A DNA stretch of 64,000 nt from Chitinophagaceae bacterium (lineage in GTDB: Bacteria; Bacteroidota; Bacteroidia; Chitinophagales; Chitinophagaceae). The position numbers and the translations under genes were made by a program. Each line of letters begins with the position of its first letter. Position 1 is the first letter of the stretch. Positions 9,243-18,646 of the stretch are shown one piece after another. The notes under the pieces were generated by a model that was not told the DNA's origin, ran no database searches, and worked only from the letters and a program-made list of their open reading frames with translations. The stretch covers positions 1-64,000 of the forward strand of contig JACCYQ010000077.1 in assembly GCA_013696395.1 (NCBI GenBank), read 5' to 3'.

Positions 9243-10250
9243 ATGAAACCGATCGATCAAATATTTCCGCAGCTTCAATCGCCTAAAAATGTGGTGATAA
9301 CCATGCACCAGAAACCTGATGCAGATGCTATGGGTTCCGCATTGGCGCTATTTCATTTTCTTGTTCAATTCGGTCATACTGTTACAATCATTTCGCCCAC
9401 AAACTGGGCTGATTGGTTGAACTGGTTGCCTGGTGCAACAAATGTTATTGACTATGAAAGAAACCGGGAAAAAGCTACTAATGCTTTAAAGGATATCGAA
9501 TGGTTGTTTTGCCTGGATTTTAATACTTTGGAACGCACCAAAAATTTGGCGCCCATTTTTGCAGGATTGTCATGCACTAAAATTTTAATTGATCATCATC
9601 AGCAACCCGATACAGCAAGTTTTGATTATGGAATAAGCGATACCAAAAAAAGCAGTACCTGCGAAATGATCTACGATTTAATTATCGCTTCTTCTTACCA
9701 GGAAAAAATTAATAAGGAAGTAAGTGAATGTATTTATGCAGGGGTTATTGCAGATACGGGATCATTCCGGTTTTCAAGCACTCATGCAAGTGTACATCGT
9801 TTAGTTGCCGATCTGAAGGATAGGGGACTTGAACATATTGCAGTACATGAAGCATTGTATGATAATTTCCTGGAGAATCGATTACGTTTTATTGGGAATG
9901 TGTTATTAAACCGGTTGGAGGTGTATTATGAATACAATACGGCAATAATCACCATTCCGAAATCAGATCTGTTAAAATATTATATAAAGACAGGCGATAC
10001 GGAAGGATTGGTAAATTATCCACTGAGTATAAAAGGCATTAAATTGGCTGCATTGGTAATTGACCGGGATGAAGAACGTAAATGGTCGTTTCGAAGCAAA
10101 TCTGGATTTGATTGTAATACTTTTGCCCGAAAATATTTTGAAGGCGGTGGACATTTTAATGCAGCCGGTGGCAGGGATGCTGCATCGCTTAATGAAACAG
10201 TGAAAAAGTTCATTATAGCTATGAAAGAAAACGAAGCACTTTTATCTTAA
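9243..10250 (+). CDS. nrnA: DHH/DHHA1 phosphoesterase (NrnA-like oligoribonuclease/PAP phosphatase)
   Basis: VVITMHQKPDADAMGSALAL, KILIDHHQQPD, GVIADTGSFRFSST, YFEGGGHFNAAGG; ATG start at 9243 preferred over TTG at 9231. Confidence 0.88.
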   Translation: MKPIDQIFPQLQSPKNVVITMHQKPDADAMGSALALFHFLVQFGHTVTIISPTNWADWLNWLPGATNVIDYERNREKATNALKDIEWLFCLDFNTLERTKNLAPIFAGLSCTKILIDHHQQPDTASFDYGISDTKKSSTCEMIYDLIIASSYQEKINKEVSECIYAGVIADTGSFRFSSTHASVHRLVADLKDRGLEHIAVHEALYDNFLENRLRFIGNVLLNRLEVYYEYNTAIITIPKSDLLKYYIKTGDTEGLVNYPLSIKGIKLAALVIDRDEERKWSFRSKSGFDCNTFARKYFEGGGHFNAAGGRDAASLNETVKKFIIAMKENEALLS

Positions 10251-10290
10251 AAATTATCTTTTTACTTATATCATCACCAAAAAATAAAAA

Positions 10291-11250
10291 ATGAAAACAA
10301 TTACAGGTTTCTGTATAATCATGGTAGCCATGTTTGCCTTCGCAAGTTGTAATGATGTCGATTTCAAAAAAACAAAGGGAGGAATGCCATACAAGATCTT
10401 CAGCGAAAAAGGCGGAGAGAAAGTTTCACCTGAATCAATATTAAAAGTACATATCAAACGTTCAATTGGTGATAGCGTATTATTTGATACCAGGGATGGT
10501 GTTGCTGCATATATTCCGGTTAATAGTCCCCCTCAGCCTTATGATATATCTGAATTATTTACATCTTTAAAAGTGGGTGACAGTGTTTATTCCGTTCAAA
10601 TGGTGGATACTTTTATCAAACGAAGCCCGGAACAAGTGCCTCCGCAATTTAAAAATGGAGATGAGTTGATAAGTACGTTTAAAGTGATTAATGTTTTCAA
10701 ATCTCAGGAAGAAGCACAAGCCGATATGCAAAATGATCAAACCGCTATGATGCTTAAAGATCCCAAGTTCCAGGAGCAGCTTAAAAAAGATGAAGCAGTT
10801 ATCCAGGATTATCTTTCAAAAAATAATATAAAGGCAGAAAAAACTGGCCTGGGTACTTTTGTAGAGATTATTGAACCGGGTTCTGGTGCGAATATATCTT
10901 CTGGAAATTTTGTGAGTCTGAACTATACAGGAAAAACGCTGGAAGGGAAACCTTTCGATTCAAATACCGACCCCGCATTTAATCATTTAGAACCACTCAA
11001 TATGGTAGTTGATCAAAGCCCTATGATAAAAGGATTCCAGGAAGGAATTAAAGAGTTAAAAAAAGGTTCTAAAGCCAGATTATTTATTCCTTCGATATTA
11101 GCTTATGGGGCAAATTCACCTTCGCCGGATATCAAAGCAAATGAAAATCTGATATTTGAAATTGAGGTGCTGAATGTTGCTGATGAAGACCCGCAAGCAA
11201 ATATTCCTCCGCCGCATACTAGAGCTGATACCACGGCAACAAATAATTGA
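10291..11250 (+). CDS. FKBP-type peptidyl-prolyl cis-trans isomerase (lipoprotein)
   Basis: N-terminal MVAMFAFASCND lipobox-like; VSLNYTGKTLEGKPFDSNTDP...MIKGFQEGIKELKKGSKARLFIPSILAYGA...NENLIFEIEVLNV. Confidence 0.93.
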   Translation: MKTITGFCIIMVAMFAFASCNDVDFKKTKGGMPYKIFSEKGGEKVSPESILKVHIKRSIGDSVLFDTRDGVAAYIPVNSPPQPYDISELFTSLKVGDSVYSVQMVDTFIKRSPEQVPPQFKNGDELISTFKVINVFKSQEEAQADMQNDQTAMMLKDPKFQEQLKKDEAVIQDYLSKNNIKAEKTGLGTFVEIIEPGSGANISSGNFVSLNYTGKTLEGKPFDSNTDPAFNHLEPLNMVVDQSPMIKGFQEGIKELKKGSKARLFIPSILAYGANSPSPDIKANENLIFEIEVLNVADEDPQANIPPPHTRADTTATNN

Positions 11251-11279
11251 TTTTAATAAATAAAATAAACGACCTTTAC

Positions 11280-11308
11280 AGCCCTTCATTAATAGTGAGG
11301 GGCTTTTT
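11280..11308 (+). terminator. Rho-independent terminator
   Basis: AGCCCTTCA-ttaatag-TGAGGGGCT hairpin then TTTTT, after the PPIase gene. Confidence 0.75.
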
Positions 11309-11534
11309 GCGGTCACTTAAATGCTTGAAGTTCAATGTTGTTCAAGAGCGCATTTAAATGGTCCCGTTTTTAGTCCAAGCATCCAAAAACCGATGCATTC
11401 TGTTCCCTACGAAATAGTATTATGTTAAGGTTCCCACCCGTACTTCTTCCTTATTAATATAATCCCAAACTGTTGAAACTATTTCAGGTGAAAGAGCTTT
11501 TGATTTCAAAAAATTATAAAGTACTACAACCAAA

Positions 11535-11562
11535 AGAACAACTTTTCAAAGTTGTTCTTTTT
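11535..11562. terminator. Likely bidirectional terminator hairpin
   Basis: AGAACAACTTT-TC-AAAGTTGTTCT perfect inverted repeat with flanking A/T runs, adjacent to the folP stop. Confidence 0.65.
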
Positions 11563-12393
11563 TTATGCGCAACGGTAAGCTTCATATATTTTAATAGCAT
11601 CTGTTGCCTCTTTTACATCATGTACTCTTAAGATATTTGCTCCATGAGTTAATGCCAGGGTGTTTAAAACGGTTGTACCATTTATCGCATCGATTGCACT
11701 TATATTCAGTGTCCTGGTGACCATCGACTTTCTTGAAATTCCTATCAATAACGGACAATCAAGCATATTGAACATTCCCATATTTTTAAATAATAAATAG
11801 TTCTGGGCAACTGTTTTACCAAATCCAAAACCTGGATCAATAATAATATCATTTACACCAACCTCTTTCAATCTGCCAATCCGTGTAATGAAAAAATCCA
11901 GCACCTCCTTTACCAGGTTTTCATATACAGGACTTTGTTGCATATTCTGCGGGGTACCTTTCATATGCATCAAAACATACGGAACGCGGAGATTTGCAAC
12001 TGTTTCGAACATGTAATGATCGATACTCCCTGCACTGATATCATTGATAATGGATGCGCCTGCTTTAACAGCTTCGCTAGCTACGGAAGACCAAAAAGTA
12101 TCGACAGAAATAATCACTTCTGGAAAATGTTTATGCACCAATTCAATGGCTGGAATTATCCTGGTCATTTCAACATCTGCAAATAAAAATTCACTGCCAG
12201 GCCGGGTGCTTTGTCCACCCATATCGAGGACGGTGGCTCCCTGCGATATCAATGCCGATGCTTTATCCAGCAAGGCATCAGCTTGTTGAATCCGGCTGTT
12301 TTTATAAAATGAATCTGGCGTTATATTAATAATACCCATTACAATGGGTTTATCAATAATCAGTAACCGGCCTTTACAATTAAGTGTAAACAT
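11563..12393 (-). CDS. folP: Dihydropteroate synthase (probable start MFTLNCKG at 12393; ORF open to 12477)
   Basis: IVMGIINITPDSFYKNSR, GATVLDMGGQSTRPGSE, IIDPGFGFGKTVAQNY, PLLIGISRKSMV. Confidence 0.95.
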   Translation of the reverse strand: MFTLNCKGRLLIIDKPIVMGIINITPDSFYKNSRIQQADALLDKASALISQGATVLDMGGQSTRPGSEFLFADVEMTRIIPAIELVHKHFPEVIISVDTFWSSVASEAVKAGASIINDISAGSIDHYMFETVANLRVPYVLMHMKGTPQNMQQSPVYENLVKEVLDFFITRIGRLKEVGVNDIIIDPGFGFGKTVAQNYLLFKNMGMFNMLDCPLLIGISRKSMVTRTLNISAIDAINGTTVLNTLALTHGANILRVHDVKEATDAIKIYEAYRCA

Positions 12394-12470
12394 TCGAGCT
12401 TGTTCGTTATTTTTGAAGCTATTGATTAAAATTGATAAAGGATCAAATTTAAACTGTTTACAACGACAAT

Positions 12471-13016
12471 ATGACAAGTACAGATCTGCAATATGATAAC
12501 ACTATAACATCCGCCCGTGAAATATTTTTAAAAAAAACGCATGATTATGGAACGGCATGGCGTGTTCTGCGTACAATCTCCATAGTAGATCAGATTTATA
12601 TTAAAGCACAACGCATCAGAACAATCCAGGAAAAAAAACAACAAAAAGTAGCCGATGATATTGCCGCAGAATTCAAAGGCATTTTAAATTATGCAGTGAT
12701 CGGTTTAATACAGCTCGAATCAAACCCCGAAGATGAAGAAGAACTTTCTGAAGAAACTGTAGCTGCATTGTACCACCAAAAAACGGTAGCAGCCAAAAGC
12801 TTAATGGAAGATAAGAACCATGATTATGGGGAAGCCTGGAGAAGTATGAGCCAGGAAAGTTTTGTTGATTTGATACTGATGAAATTGCAACGGATCCGGC
12901 AAATAATAACTAACGAAGGCAAAACGCTGATGAGTGAAGGTATTGATGCTAATTATTACGATATCATTAATTACGCTGTTTTCGCTTTGATATTGATGGG
13001 AGAAAAAAAGTTATAA
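12471..13016 (+). CDS. DUF1599 domain-containing protein (internally duplicated)
   Basis: Two copies of HDYG-AWR-...-D-I--K-QRIR-I...--NYAV--LI: FLKKTHDYGTAWRVLRTISIVDQIYIKAQRIRTI and LMEDKNHDYGEAWRSMSQESFVDLILMKLQRIRQI. Confidence 0.85.
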   Translation: MTSTDLQYDNTITSAREIFLKKTHDYGTAWRVLRTISIVDQIYIKAQRIRTIQEKKQQKVADDIAAEFKGILNYAVIGLIQLESNPEDEEELSEETVAALYHQKTVAAKSLMEDKNHDYGEAWRSMSQESFVDLILMKLQRIRQIITNEGKTLMSEGIDANYYDIINYAVFALILMGEKKL

Positions 13017-13070
13017 TTATCTAATGATAACATAAAGTACAATCGCTTAAACCAACGATAAATAAATATC

Positions 13071-14192
13071 ATGACCAAAATATTATTACAGATCAGCCGA
13101 ATACTGGTAGCCATTTTATTTATTTTTTCCGGACTGGTAAAAGCAAATGATCCTTTGGGGTTAAGTTATAAAATGCAGGAGTTTTTTGACCTCTGGCAGG
13201 TAAATGCATTGAATGATTATTCATTAGCTTTTTCCGTATTAATTATTGCTTTCGAAATTATAGCCGGCATTGCATTATTAATAGGCTGGCGTATGAGAAT
13301 CATCAGTTGGTTGTTGTTACTTCTGATCATTTTTTTTACATTCTTAACCGGTTATGCGTACTTATCTGGCCAGTTTAAAGATTGTGGATGTTTTGGCGAT
13401 TGCTTGCCAATAACACCACTCACATCCTTTTTAAAAGACGTTATTTTATTGGTGTTAATTGGGTTTATCTTTTATCATCGTGAAAAAATCCGCCCCGGGT
13501 TCTCATCACCCATCAATAACCTGATTATGATCCTTGCCACCATTTTCAGTTTTGCTTTTCAATGGTATGTATTAACCTTTAATCCATTGGTTGATTGCCT
13601 TCCTTTTAAAAAAGGTAATAATATTCCCAACAAAATGATGATACCTGCTAATTCGATCACCGATAGTTTTGCCATCCGTTTTGTTTATGAAAAGGATGGG
13701 CAGCAACATTCATTTTCACCAGCAGAGTTACCGGATGACCTGGATACATACACATTTGTTGAAAGAAAGGATGAATTGGTAAGAAAAGGAAATGCAGAAC
13801 CAGCTATAAAAGGTTTCGCATTACATACTGCCGATAATATTGACATTACAGAAAGCATATTACAGGATACTGGATATGTTTTATTGCTGTTTGTTAATGA
13901 CAGGGATAATAATGTGATGAAAGGTCTTAAAGGATCAGAAATGGAAAAAGCACTTTCTAATGCAAAAGATCAGCAATTCCCGGTGTATGTAATCTCCAAT
14001 ACCAGTGATAATGTTAGCAGGCAATTGAACGAAATGGGATGGGATTACCCTGTTTTAAAACTTGATTTTACAGCCTATCGTACCGCTGCTCGTACCAACC
14101 CAGCACTTTACCTGTTAAATAAAGGGACAGTAGTTGATAAATGGTCAGGCGCTGAAGGTTCAAAAGCCTTAAAATATATCACAGCGCTTTAG
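13071..14192 (+). CDS. DoxX/MauE-like membrane protein with C-terminal soluble (thioredoxin-like) domain, BT_3928-type
   Basis: ILVAILFIFSGLVKANDPLGLSYKMQEFF, multiple TM helices, LSGQFKDCGCFGDCLPITPLTSFLKDVILL. Confidence 0.85.
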   Translation: MTKILLQISRILVAILFIFSGLVKANDPLGLSYKMQEFFDLWQVNALNDYSLAFSVLIIAFEIIAGIALLIGWRMRIISWLLLLLIIFFTFLTGYAYLSGQFKDCGCFGDCLPITPLTSFLKDVILLVLIGFIFYHREKIRPGFSSPINNLIMILATIFSFAFQWYVLTFNPLVDCLPFKKGNNIPNKMMIPANSITDSFAIRFVYEKDGQQHSFSPAELPDDLDTYTFVERKDELVRKGNAEPAIKGFALHTADNIDITESILQDTGYVLLLFVNDRDNNVMKGLKGSEMEKALSNAKDQQFPVYVISNTSDNVSRQLNEMGWDYPVLKLDFTAYRTAARTNPALYLLNKGTVVDKWSGAEGSKALKYITAL

Positions 14193-14393
14193 ATTGATAT
14201 TAGTGTTTTTTTACCAGGTAAAAACCGCATCTATTAAAGTAAAATATATATATTTCACTTGATCGATATCTGCATTTTTGGTTCCACAATTGCAGTAACT
14301 TAGATACCAAGTTGCCAGTTTAGCTTTATAAATAATCCGTATTGATTTGCTTGTAATTATCAGTATTGCCTGTTAAATTTAAATCGCTATCAT

Positions 14394-14831
14394 ATGGAAA
14401 AAATTATCGCCATCCTGATCAGGAAACCTCGCCAGTATCATTCTATTTTACCTCAGGCCACAGTTCGGGATGCTCTATCTCAAATGTGCGCTGAAAATAC
14501 AGATCATTTATTGGTAATGAGTGATAATCGTTTTTTAGGAATTATATCAGAACATGATATTGCTACCAAAGCACTTTCCATTAAATTATCATTAAAAAAA
14601 CAATTAGTGAAGGACGTTATGAATCATGGGTTACCTATGATTACAGCGAATGATACAGTGGAGCGTTGTATGAAGTTAATGCGCCAGCATAATATCCGTT
14701 TTATCCCCGTATTTGATGGATTTAATTTTGAAGGAATTATATCGGCCGATGATATTTTACAGGAAGTTATGTTTAGCCGCAATGATGTTTTTGACGGGGA
14801 AAATGAACAATCAGGATCTTATGTACTTTGA
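14394..14831 (+). CDS. CBS-domain pair protein
   Basis: ATVRDALSQMCAENTDHLLVMSDNRFLGIISEHDIATKAL...VERCMKLMRQHNIRFIPVFDGFNFEGIISADDIL. Confidence 0.9.
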   Translation: MEKIIAILIRKPRQYHSILPQATVRDALSQMCAENTDHLLVMSDNRFLGIISEHDIATKALSIKLSLKKQLVKDVMNHGLPMITANDTVERCMKLMRQHNIRFIPVFDGFNFEGIISADDILQEVMFSRNDVFDGENEQSGSYVL

Positions 14832-15155
14832 TCACTGTATAACTAATTCCTTAATTACCTGAGAACCCAGGACCTCATTAACCCGTTGCATAATTTTAAC
14901 CCGTTGAAAATAAAGTTCCTGTTTCAATGGAGCTACATGAGTGGTTATAAAAAGGGTGTGATTAATGATTTTGATTTCCTCGGTATATCTTGCGATAGTT
15001 TTACCCATAATCTCTTCCCATATATCTTCTATTTGCAATGCCTGTATGGAACTTTTAATTCTGCTTTGATTTAAAAATTGTTGTATAGCATCGGCCATTG
15101 AATATTGTCCCATAGAGTAAAGATATTGAAACTTGCTATTGAATGGATTAGTCAT
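14832..15155 (-). CDS. DUF721 (DciA-like) domain protein
   Basis: 107 aa; MADAIQQFLNQSRIKSSIQALQIEDIWEEIMGKTIARYTEEIKI...LFITTHVAPLKQELYFQRVKIMQRVNEVLG; 8 bp overlap with recF. Confidence 0.87.
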   Translation of the reverse strand: MTNPFNSKFQYLYSMGQYSMADAIQQFLNQSRIKSSIQALQIEDIWEEIMGKTIARYTEEIKIINHTLFITTHVAPLKQELYFQRVKIMQRVNEVLGSQVIKELVIQ

Positions 15156-16236
15156 TATTCAGGTTAATCATCTGGTATGGTCTTTTTAATTTAATTAATT
15201 TTTCTTCCAACCTGATAGCATTAGTATCTGTAATAAAAACCTGCCCATCATTTAGCAGGCAAACTCTTTCTAACAAGTTTCCGATTCTTTCTTCATCGAG
15301 TTTTTCAAACACATCATCAAGCATTAATACAGGTGTAAACTTCTTCTCATTCTTTAAAATTTCCATTTCAGCCAGTTTTAAAGCAAACAATAAACTCTTT
15401 CGTTGACCCTGGCTGGCAACTTGCTTAAAAGGAAGATTATTAAAATTCAATTCAAGGTCATCACGATGAACGCCCCCGGTAGTACGCATGGCAACAAGAT
15501 CTTTTGCCCGGTTCATCTTTAACAGTTCAGGGTATGACAAATCCATTAATTCACTATTATAAAAAAGCGAAATATTTTCAGGTTGTCGTGCGATATCTTC
15601 GTACAACTGTTTCGCGAGTGGTAGAAAACCTACCATAAAAATTTTTCTTTTCTCAAAAATGTAGCTTCCTGGTATCATCAATTGTTCATCCAGCACATCA
15701 AGTAATGAAAAATCACGGTTATTGGTCTCCGTTATTGAACGTAAACAGGAATTTCGTTGCTGAAGTATTTTAGTATAAATAATCAGGTTTTGAAGGTATT
15801 CTGAAGATAACTGGGAAAGGATGGTGTCAATAAATTTACGGCGCTCATCAGGTATACCGATGATCAGTTGTATATCATCCGGTGCTATCATTACACAGGG
15901 ATATCGGCCTATATGTTTCGAAAACCGGGTATAAGGTTCATCCTTCAATAAAAATTCTTTCTTTCCTGTTTCCCGAAGAATACATGCCACTTTCTCTTTT
16001 TCATCAAACAGGTTCACATGACCCTCTATCCTGAAACCCTGGTTTCCTTGCCGGATATTAGATGTATCGCGTGTAAAATAACTTTTCGTAAAACAGAGAT
16101 AGTGCAATGCATCCAGTAGGTTGGTTTTACCCACCCCATTATTACCACAAATGCCTATTATCCTTTCATTTAAAGAAAAGGTGGCGGAAGCGTAATTTTT
16201 AAACTGAACCAGGGTTAAATTTTCAAAATGGAACAT
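15148..16236 (-). CDS. recF: DNA replication/repair protein RecF
   Basis: IIGICGNNGVGKTNLLDALHYLCFTKSYF; ASQGQRKSLLFALKLAEME; PVLMLDDVFEKLDEERIGNL. Confidence 0.96.
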   Translation of the reverse strand: MFHFENLTLVQFKNYASATFSLNERIIGICGNNGVGKTNLLDALHYLCFTKSYFTRDTSNIRQGNQGFRIEGHVNLFDEKEKVACILRETGKKEFLLKDEPYTRFSKHIGRYPCVMIAPDDIQLIIGIPDERRKFIDTILSQLSSEYLQNLIIYTKILQQRNSCLRSITETNNRDFSLLDVLDEQLMIPGSYIFEKRKIFMVGFLPLAKQLYEDIARQPENISLFYNSELMDLSYPELLKMNRAKDLVAMRTTGGVHRDDLELNFNNLPFKQVASQGQRKSLLFALKLAEMEILKNEKKFTPVLMLDDVFEKLDEERIGNLLERVCLLNDGQVFITDTNAIRLEEKLIKLKRPYQMINLNND

Positions 16237-16351
16237 AAAATTGCAAGATACTGTTTGCCGCTTATTTATTAATAAAACAACTAATTCAGCTTCATTATGC
16301 TATACACCATTTAAAAATGCATATGCAATCGGATAATTGCTATTTTACCCT

Positions 16352-16359
16352 TATTTTTG
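16352..16359 (+). promoter_or_regulatory. Bacteroidetes-type -7 box TATTTTTG
   Basis: TAnnTTTG match 20 nt upstream of the proposed TTG start at 16379. Confidence 0.5.
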
Positions 16360-16378
16360 CGGCTCAAATTTTAGACCC

Positions 16379-17374
16379 TTGGCTTCAAAATTCTCCAAAG
16401 AAACGTACTTATATTGGTACGAATTAATGCAACTAATACGCCAATTTGAATTAATGGCGGAAGAGAAATATAAAATGGAAGGTAAAATCCGTGGTTTTTT
16501 TCATGCTTATGTAGGGCAGGAAGCTATTGCCGCTGGCTGCATGACGGCTACTAATCCGGAAGATTTATTCATTACCGCTTATCGGGATCATGGTTTGGCT
16601 ATTGCAAAAGGAGTTTCAGTCGATTCCTGCATGGCGGAATTATATGGTAAAGCAACCGGTAATGCAAAGGGTAAAGGGGGTAGCATGCATTTTTTTGGAA
16701 CCGATGTAAATTTTTACGGGGGTCATGGAATTGTAGGAGCCCAGATTGGTACAGGTGCAGGTCTTGCATTTGCCGAACAATATCGGGGTACAGACAATGT
16801 AGTTCTTTGTTTTTTTGGAGATGGCGCTGCCAGGCAGGGAATATTGCATGAAACTTTTAACCTTGCAATGCTTTGGAAACTCCCTGTAATCTTTATCTGC
16901 GAGAATAATAATTATGCAATGGGAACTTCTGTTTCCCGTACTTCGAATGTTACAGATATATATAAACTGGCTGATGGATACGATATGCCTTCGGATATGG
17001 TTAATGGTATGACACCAGAGGCAGTTCATGAATCCATTTCGCGTGCCGTTAAAAGGGCCAGGGAAAAAGGTGGACCTACATTAATTGAATTAAAAACATA
17101 TCGCTATAAAGGACATTCAATCAGTGATCCCGGGAAATACCGTGGTAAAGAAGAAGTGGAAGAATATAAAATGAAAGACCCGGTCAATATCGTTTTACAA
17201 ACTATCAAGGATAATAAACTGGCTACAGAAGATGAAATAAAAACTATTGATGAACGGGTAAATAAAATGGTGATCGATTCAGTAAAATTTGCCGAAGAAT
17301 CTCCATTTCCGGATGATGATGAGGTGCTGAAAGATGTTTACGTGGATAAAAATTATCCTTTTATAGTAGATTAA
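16379..17374 (+). CDS. pdhA: Pyruvate dehydrogenase E1 component subunit alpha (proposed TTG start, MASKFSKETYLYWYELMQL)
   Basis: KIRGFFHAYVGQEAIAAGCM, TAYRDHGLAIAKGV, GKGKGGSMHFF, FFGDGAARQGILHETFNLAMLWKLPVIFICENNNYAMGT, YRYKGHSISDPGKYR. Confidence 0.95.
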   Translation: MASKFSKETYLYWYELMQLIRQFELMAEEKYKMEGKIRGFFHAYVGQEAIAAGCMTATNPEDLFITAYRDHGLAIAKGVSVDSCMAELYGKATGNAKGKGGSMHFFGTDVNFYGGHGIVGAQIGTGAGLAFAEQYRGTDNVVLCFFGDGAARQGILHETFNLAMLWKLPVIFICENNNYAMGTSVSRTSNVTDIYKLADGYDMPSDMVNGMTPEAVHESISRAVKRAREKGGPTLIELKTYRYKGHSISDPGKYRGKEEVEEYKMKDPVNIVLQTIKDNKLATEDEIKTIDERVNKMVIDSVKFAEESPFPDDDEVLKDVYVDKNYPFIVD

Positions 17375-17403
17375 TAATTACAAACAACTAGTCAAAAAAT
17401 AAA

Positions 17404-18087
17404 ATGAGCGACAAGACACAAGAAAGTACACGCGACCAACAGGTGGTAGACAAAGCCAAAGATTTCTGGTCAAAATATAGCCGCCCTTTAATGGTTGCCA
17501 GCACGGTCATCATACTCGGAGCTGCAGGATATTTCGGATATAAATACCTGGTGCAGGAACCAAATGAAAAGAAAAGTGTGGAAGCTATGTTTAAAGCTGA
17601 AGACTATTATCGGATGGATTCATTGAATCTTGCTTTAAATGGTGATGGAGTAAATTCGGGTTTTTTAAAAGTAATCGATAAATACGGTGGTACCAAAGCT
17701 GGTAACCTTGCTCATTTTTATGCTGGCGATATTTATCTGAAACTTGGCGATTATTCTAATGCAGTTAAACATTTGGAAGATTTCGGTACAAGTTCCAAAA
17801 TGATACAGGCAAGAGCATATAAATTGACAGCAGATGCTTATGCCGGTTTAAATAAAAACGAGGACGCTTTAAAATCTTATAAGAAGGCTGCTTATCATTT
17901 TGAAGAAGATAATGTTAACTCCCCTGATTATTTATTCCTGGCTGCATACTATGCGCAAAAGGTGATGAATAATAATAAAGAAGCAATTGACTTATTTAAA
18001 GATCTGAAACAAAAATATCCCCAGTCTCAACAAGGATTTGAAGCAGATAAGTACCTTGCACAACTTGGTGTTTACACAGTTAAATAA
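17404..18087 (+). CDS. TPR-repeat protein with N-terminal TM segment
   Basis: PLMVASTVIILGAAGYFGYKYLV TM; AHFYAGDIYLKLGDYSNAVKHLEDF...AYKLTADAYAGLNKNEDALKSYKKAA. Confidence 0.87.
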   Translation: MSDKTQESTRDQQVVDKAKDFWSKYSRPLMVASTVIILGAAGYFGYKYLVQEPNEKKSVEAMFKAEDYYRMDSLNLALNGDGVNSGFLKVIDKYGGTKAGNLAHFYAGDIYLKLGDYSNAVKHLEDFGTSSKMIQARAYKLTADAYAGLNKNEDALKSYKKAAYHFEEDNVNSPDYLFLAAYYAQKVMNNNKEAIDLFKDLKQKYPQSQQGFEADKYLAQLGVYTVK

Positions 18088-18120
18088 ATATATTTACAGT
18101 TTTAGCACACATTATACTTT

Positions 18121-18630
18121 ATGGCTGATGTAGCAAACAGTAAACTCTTACAAATTCAATCAGGCATCCTGGATAAGCAGGATGCCTGCATTGTTTTAGT
18201 GAAGACTGAATGGAATGCCGCTATTGTTGATGAACTGGAAAAAGGTTGTATCCGGATCCTTGAATATTATCATACAAAAAAAATCATCTCCATTACTGTT
18301 CCTGGTGCTGTTGAAATTCCATTTGCCATAAAAAGTTATTGGGAAAATGTACCGGAGAAAAAACGTCCCGATGCATTTATCGCACTGGCATGCGTAATTC
18401 GTGGAGGAACGCCACATTTTGATTATGTATGTCAAAGCATTACGGAGGGAATAACGGCATTAAATATATCCCTGCCGGTTCCTGTTATTTTTGGTGTACT
18501 CACGGTAGACAACCAATCGCAGGCAGAAGAAAGATCAGGAGGTGCGCATGGGCATAAGGGTGAGGAAGCTGGATTAACTGCCTTGAAAATGATCTCTCTG
18601 AAAAGTTCTTTCAGTAAGAAACATAAGTAA
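18121..18630 (+). CDS. ribH: 6,7-dimethyl-8-ribityllumazine synthase
   Basis: ITVPGAVEIPFAIKSY; ALACVIRGGTPHFDYVCQSITEGI; PVIFGVLTVDNQSQAEERSGGAHGHKGEEA. Confidence 0.96.
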   Translation: MADVANSKLLQIQSGILDKQDACIVLVKTEWNAAIVDELEKGCIRILEYYHTKKIISITVPGAVEIPFAIKSYWENVPEKKRPDAFIALACVIRGGTPHFDYVCQSITEGITALNISLPVPVIFGVLTVDNQSQAEERSGGAHGHKGEEAGLTALKMISLKSSFSKKHK

Positions 18631-18646
18631 GTTTCGAATTACTATC

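Noticed and set aside
11310-11530. Coding-like minus-strand stretch LLVVVLYNFLKSKALSPEIVSTVWDYINKEEVRVGTLT*
   Set aside because: Short, no clear start codon and no recognised family; could be a gene relic but not supportable without a homology search.
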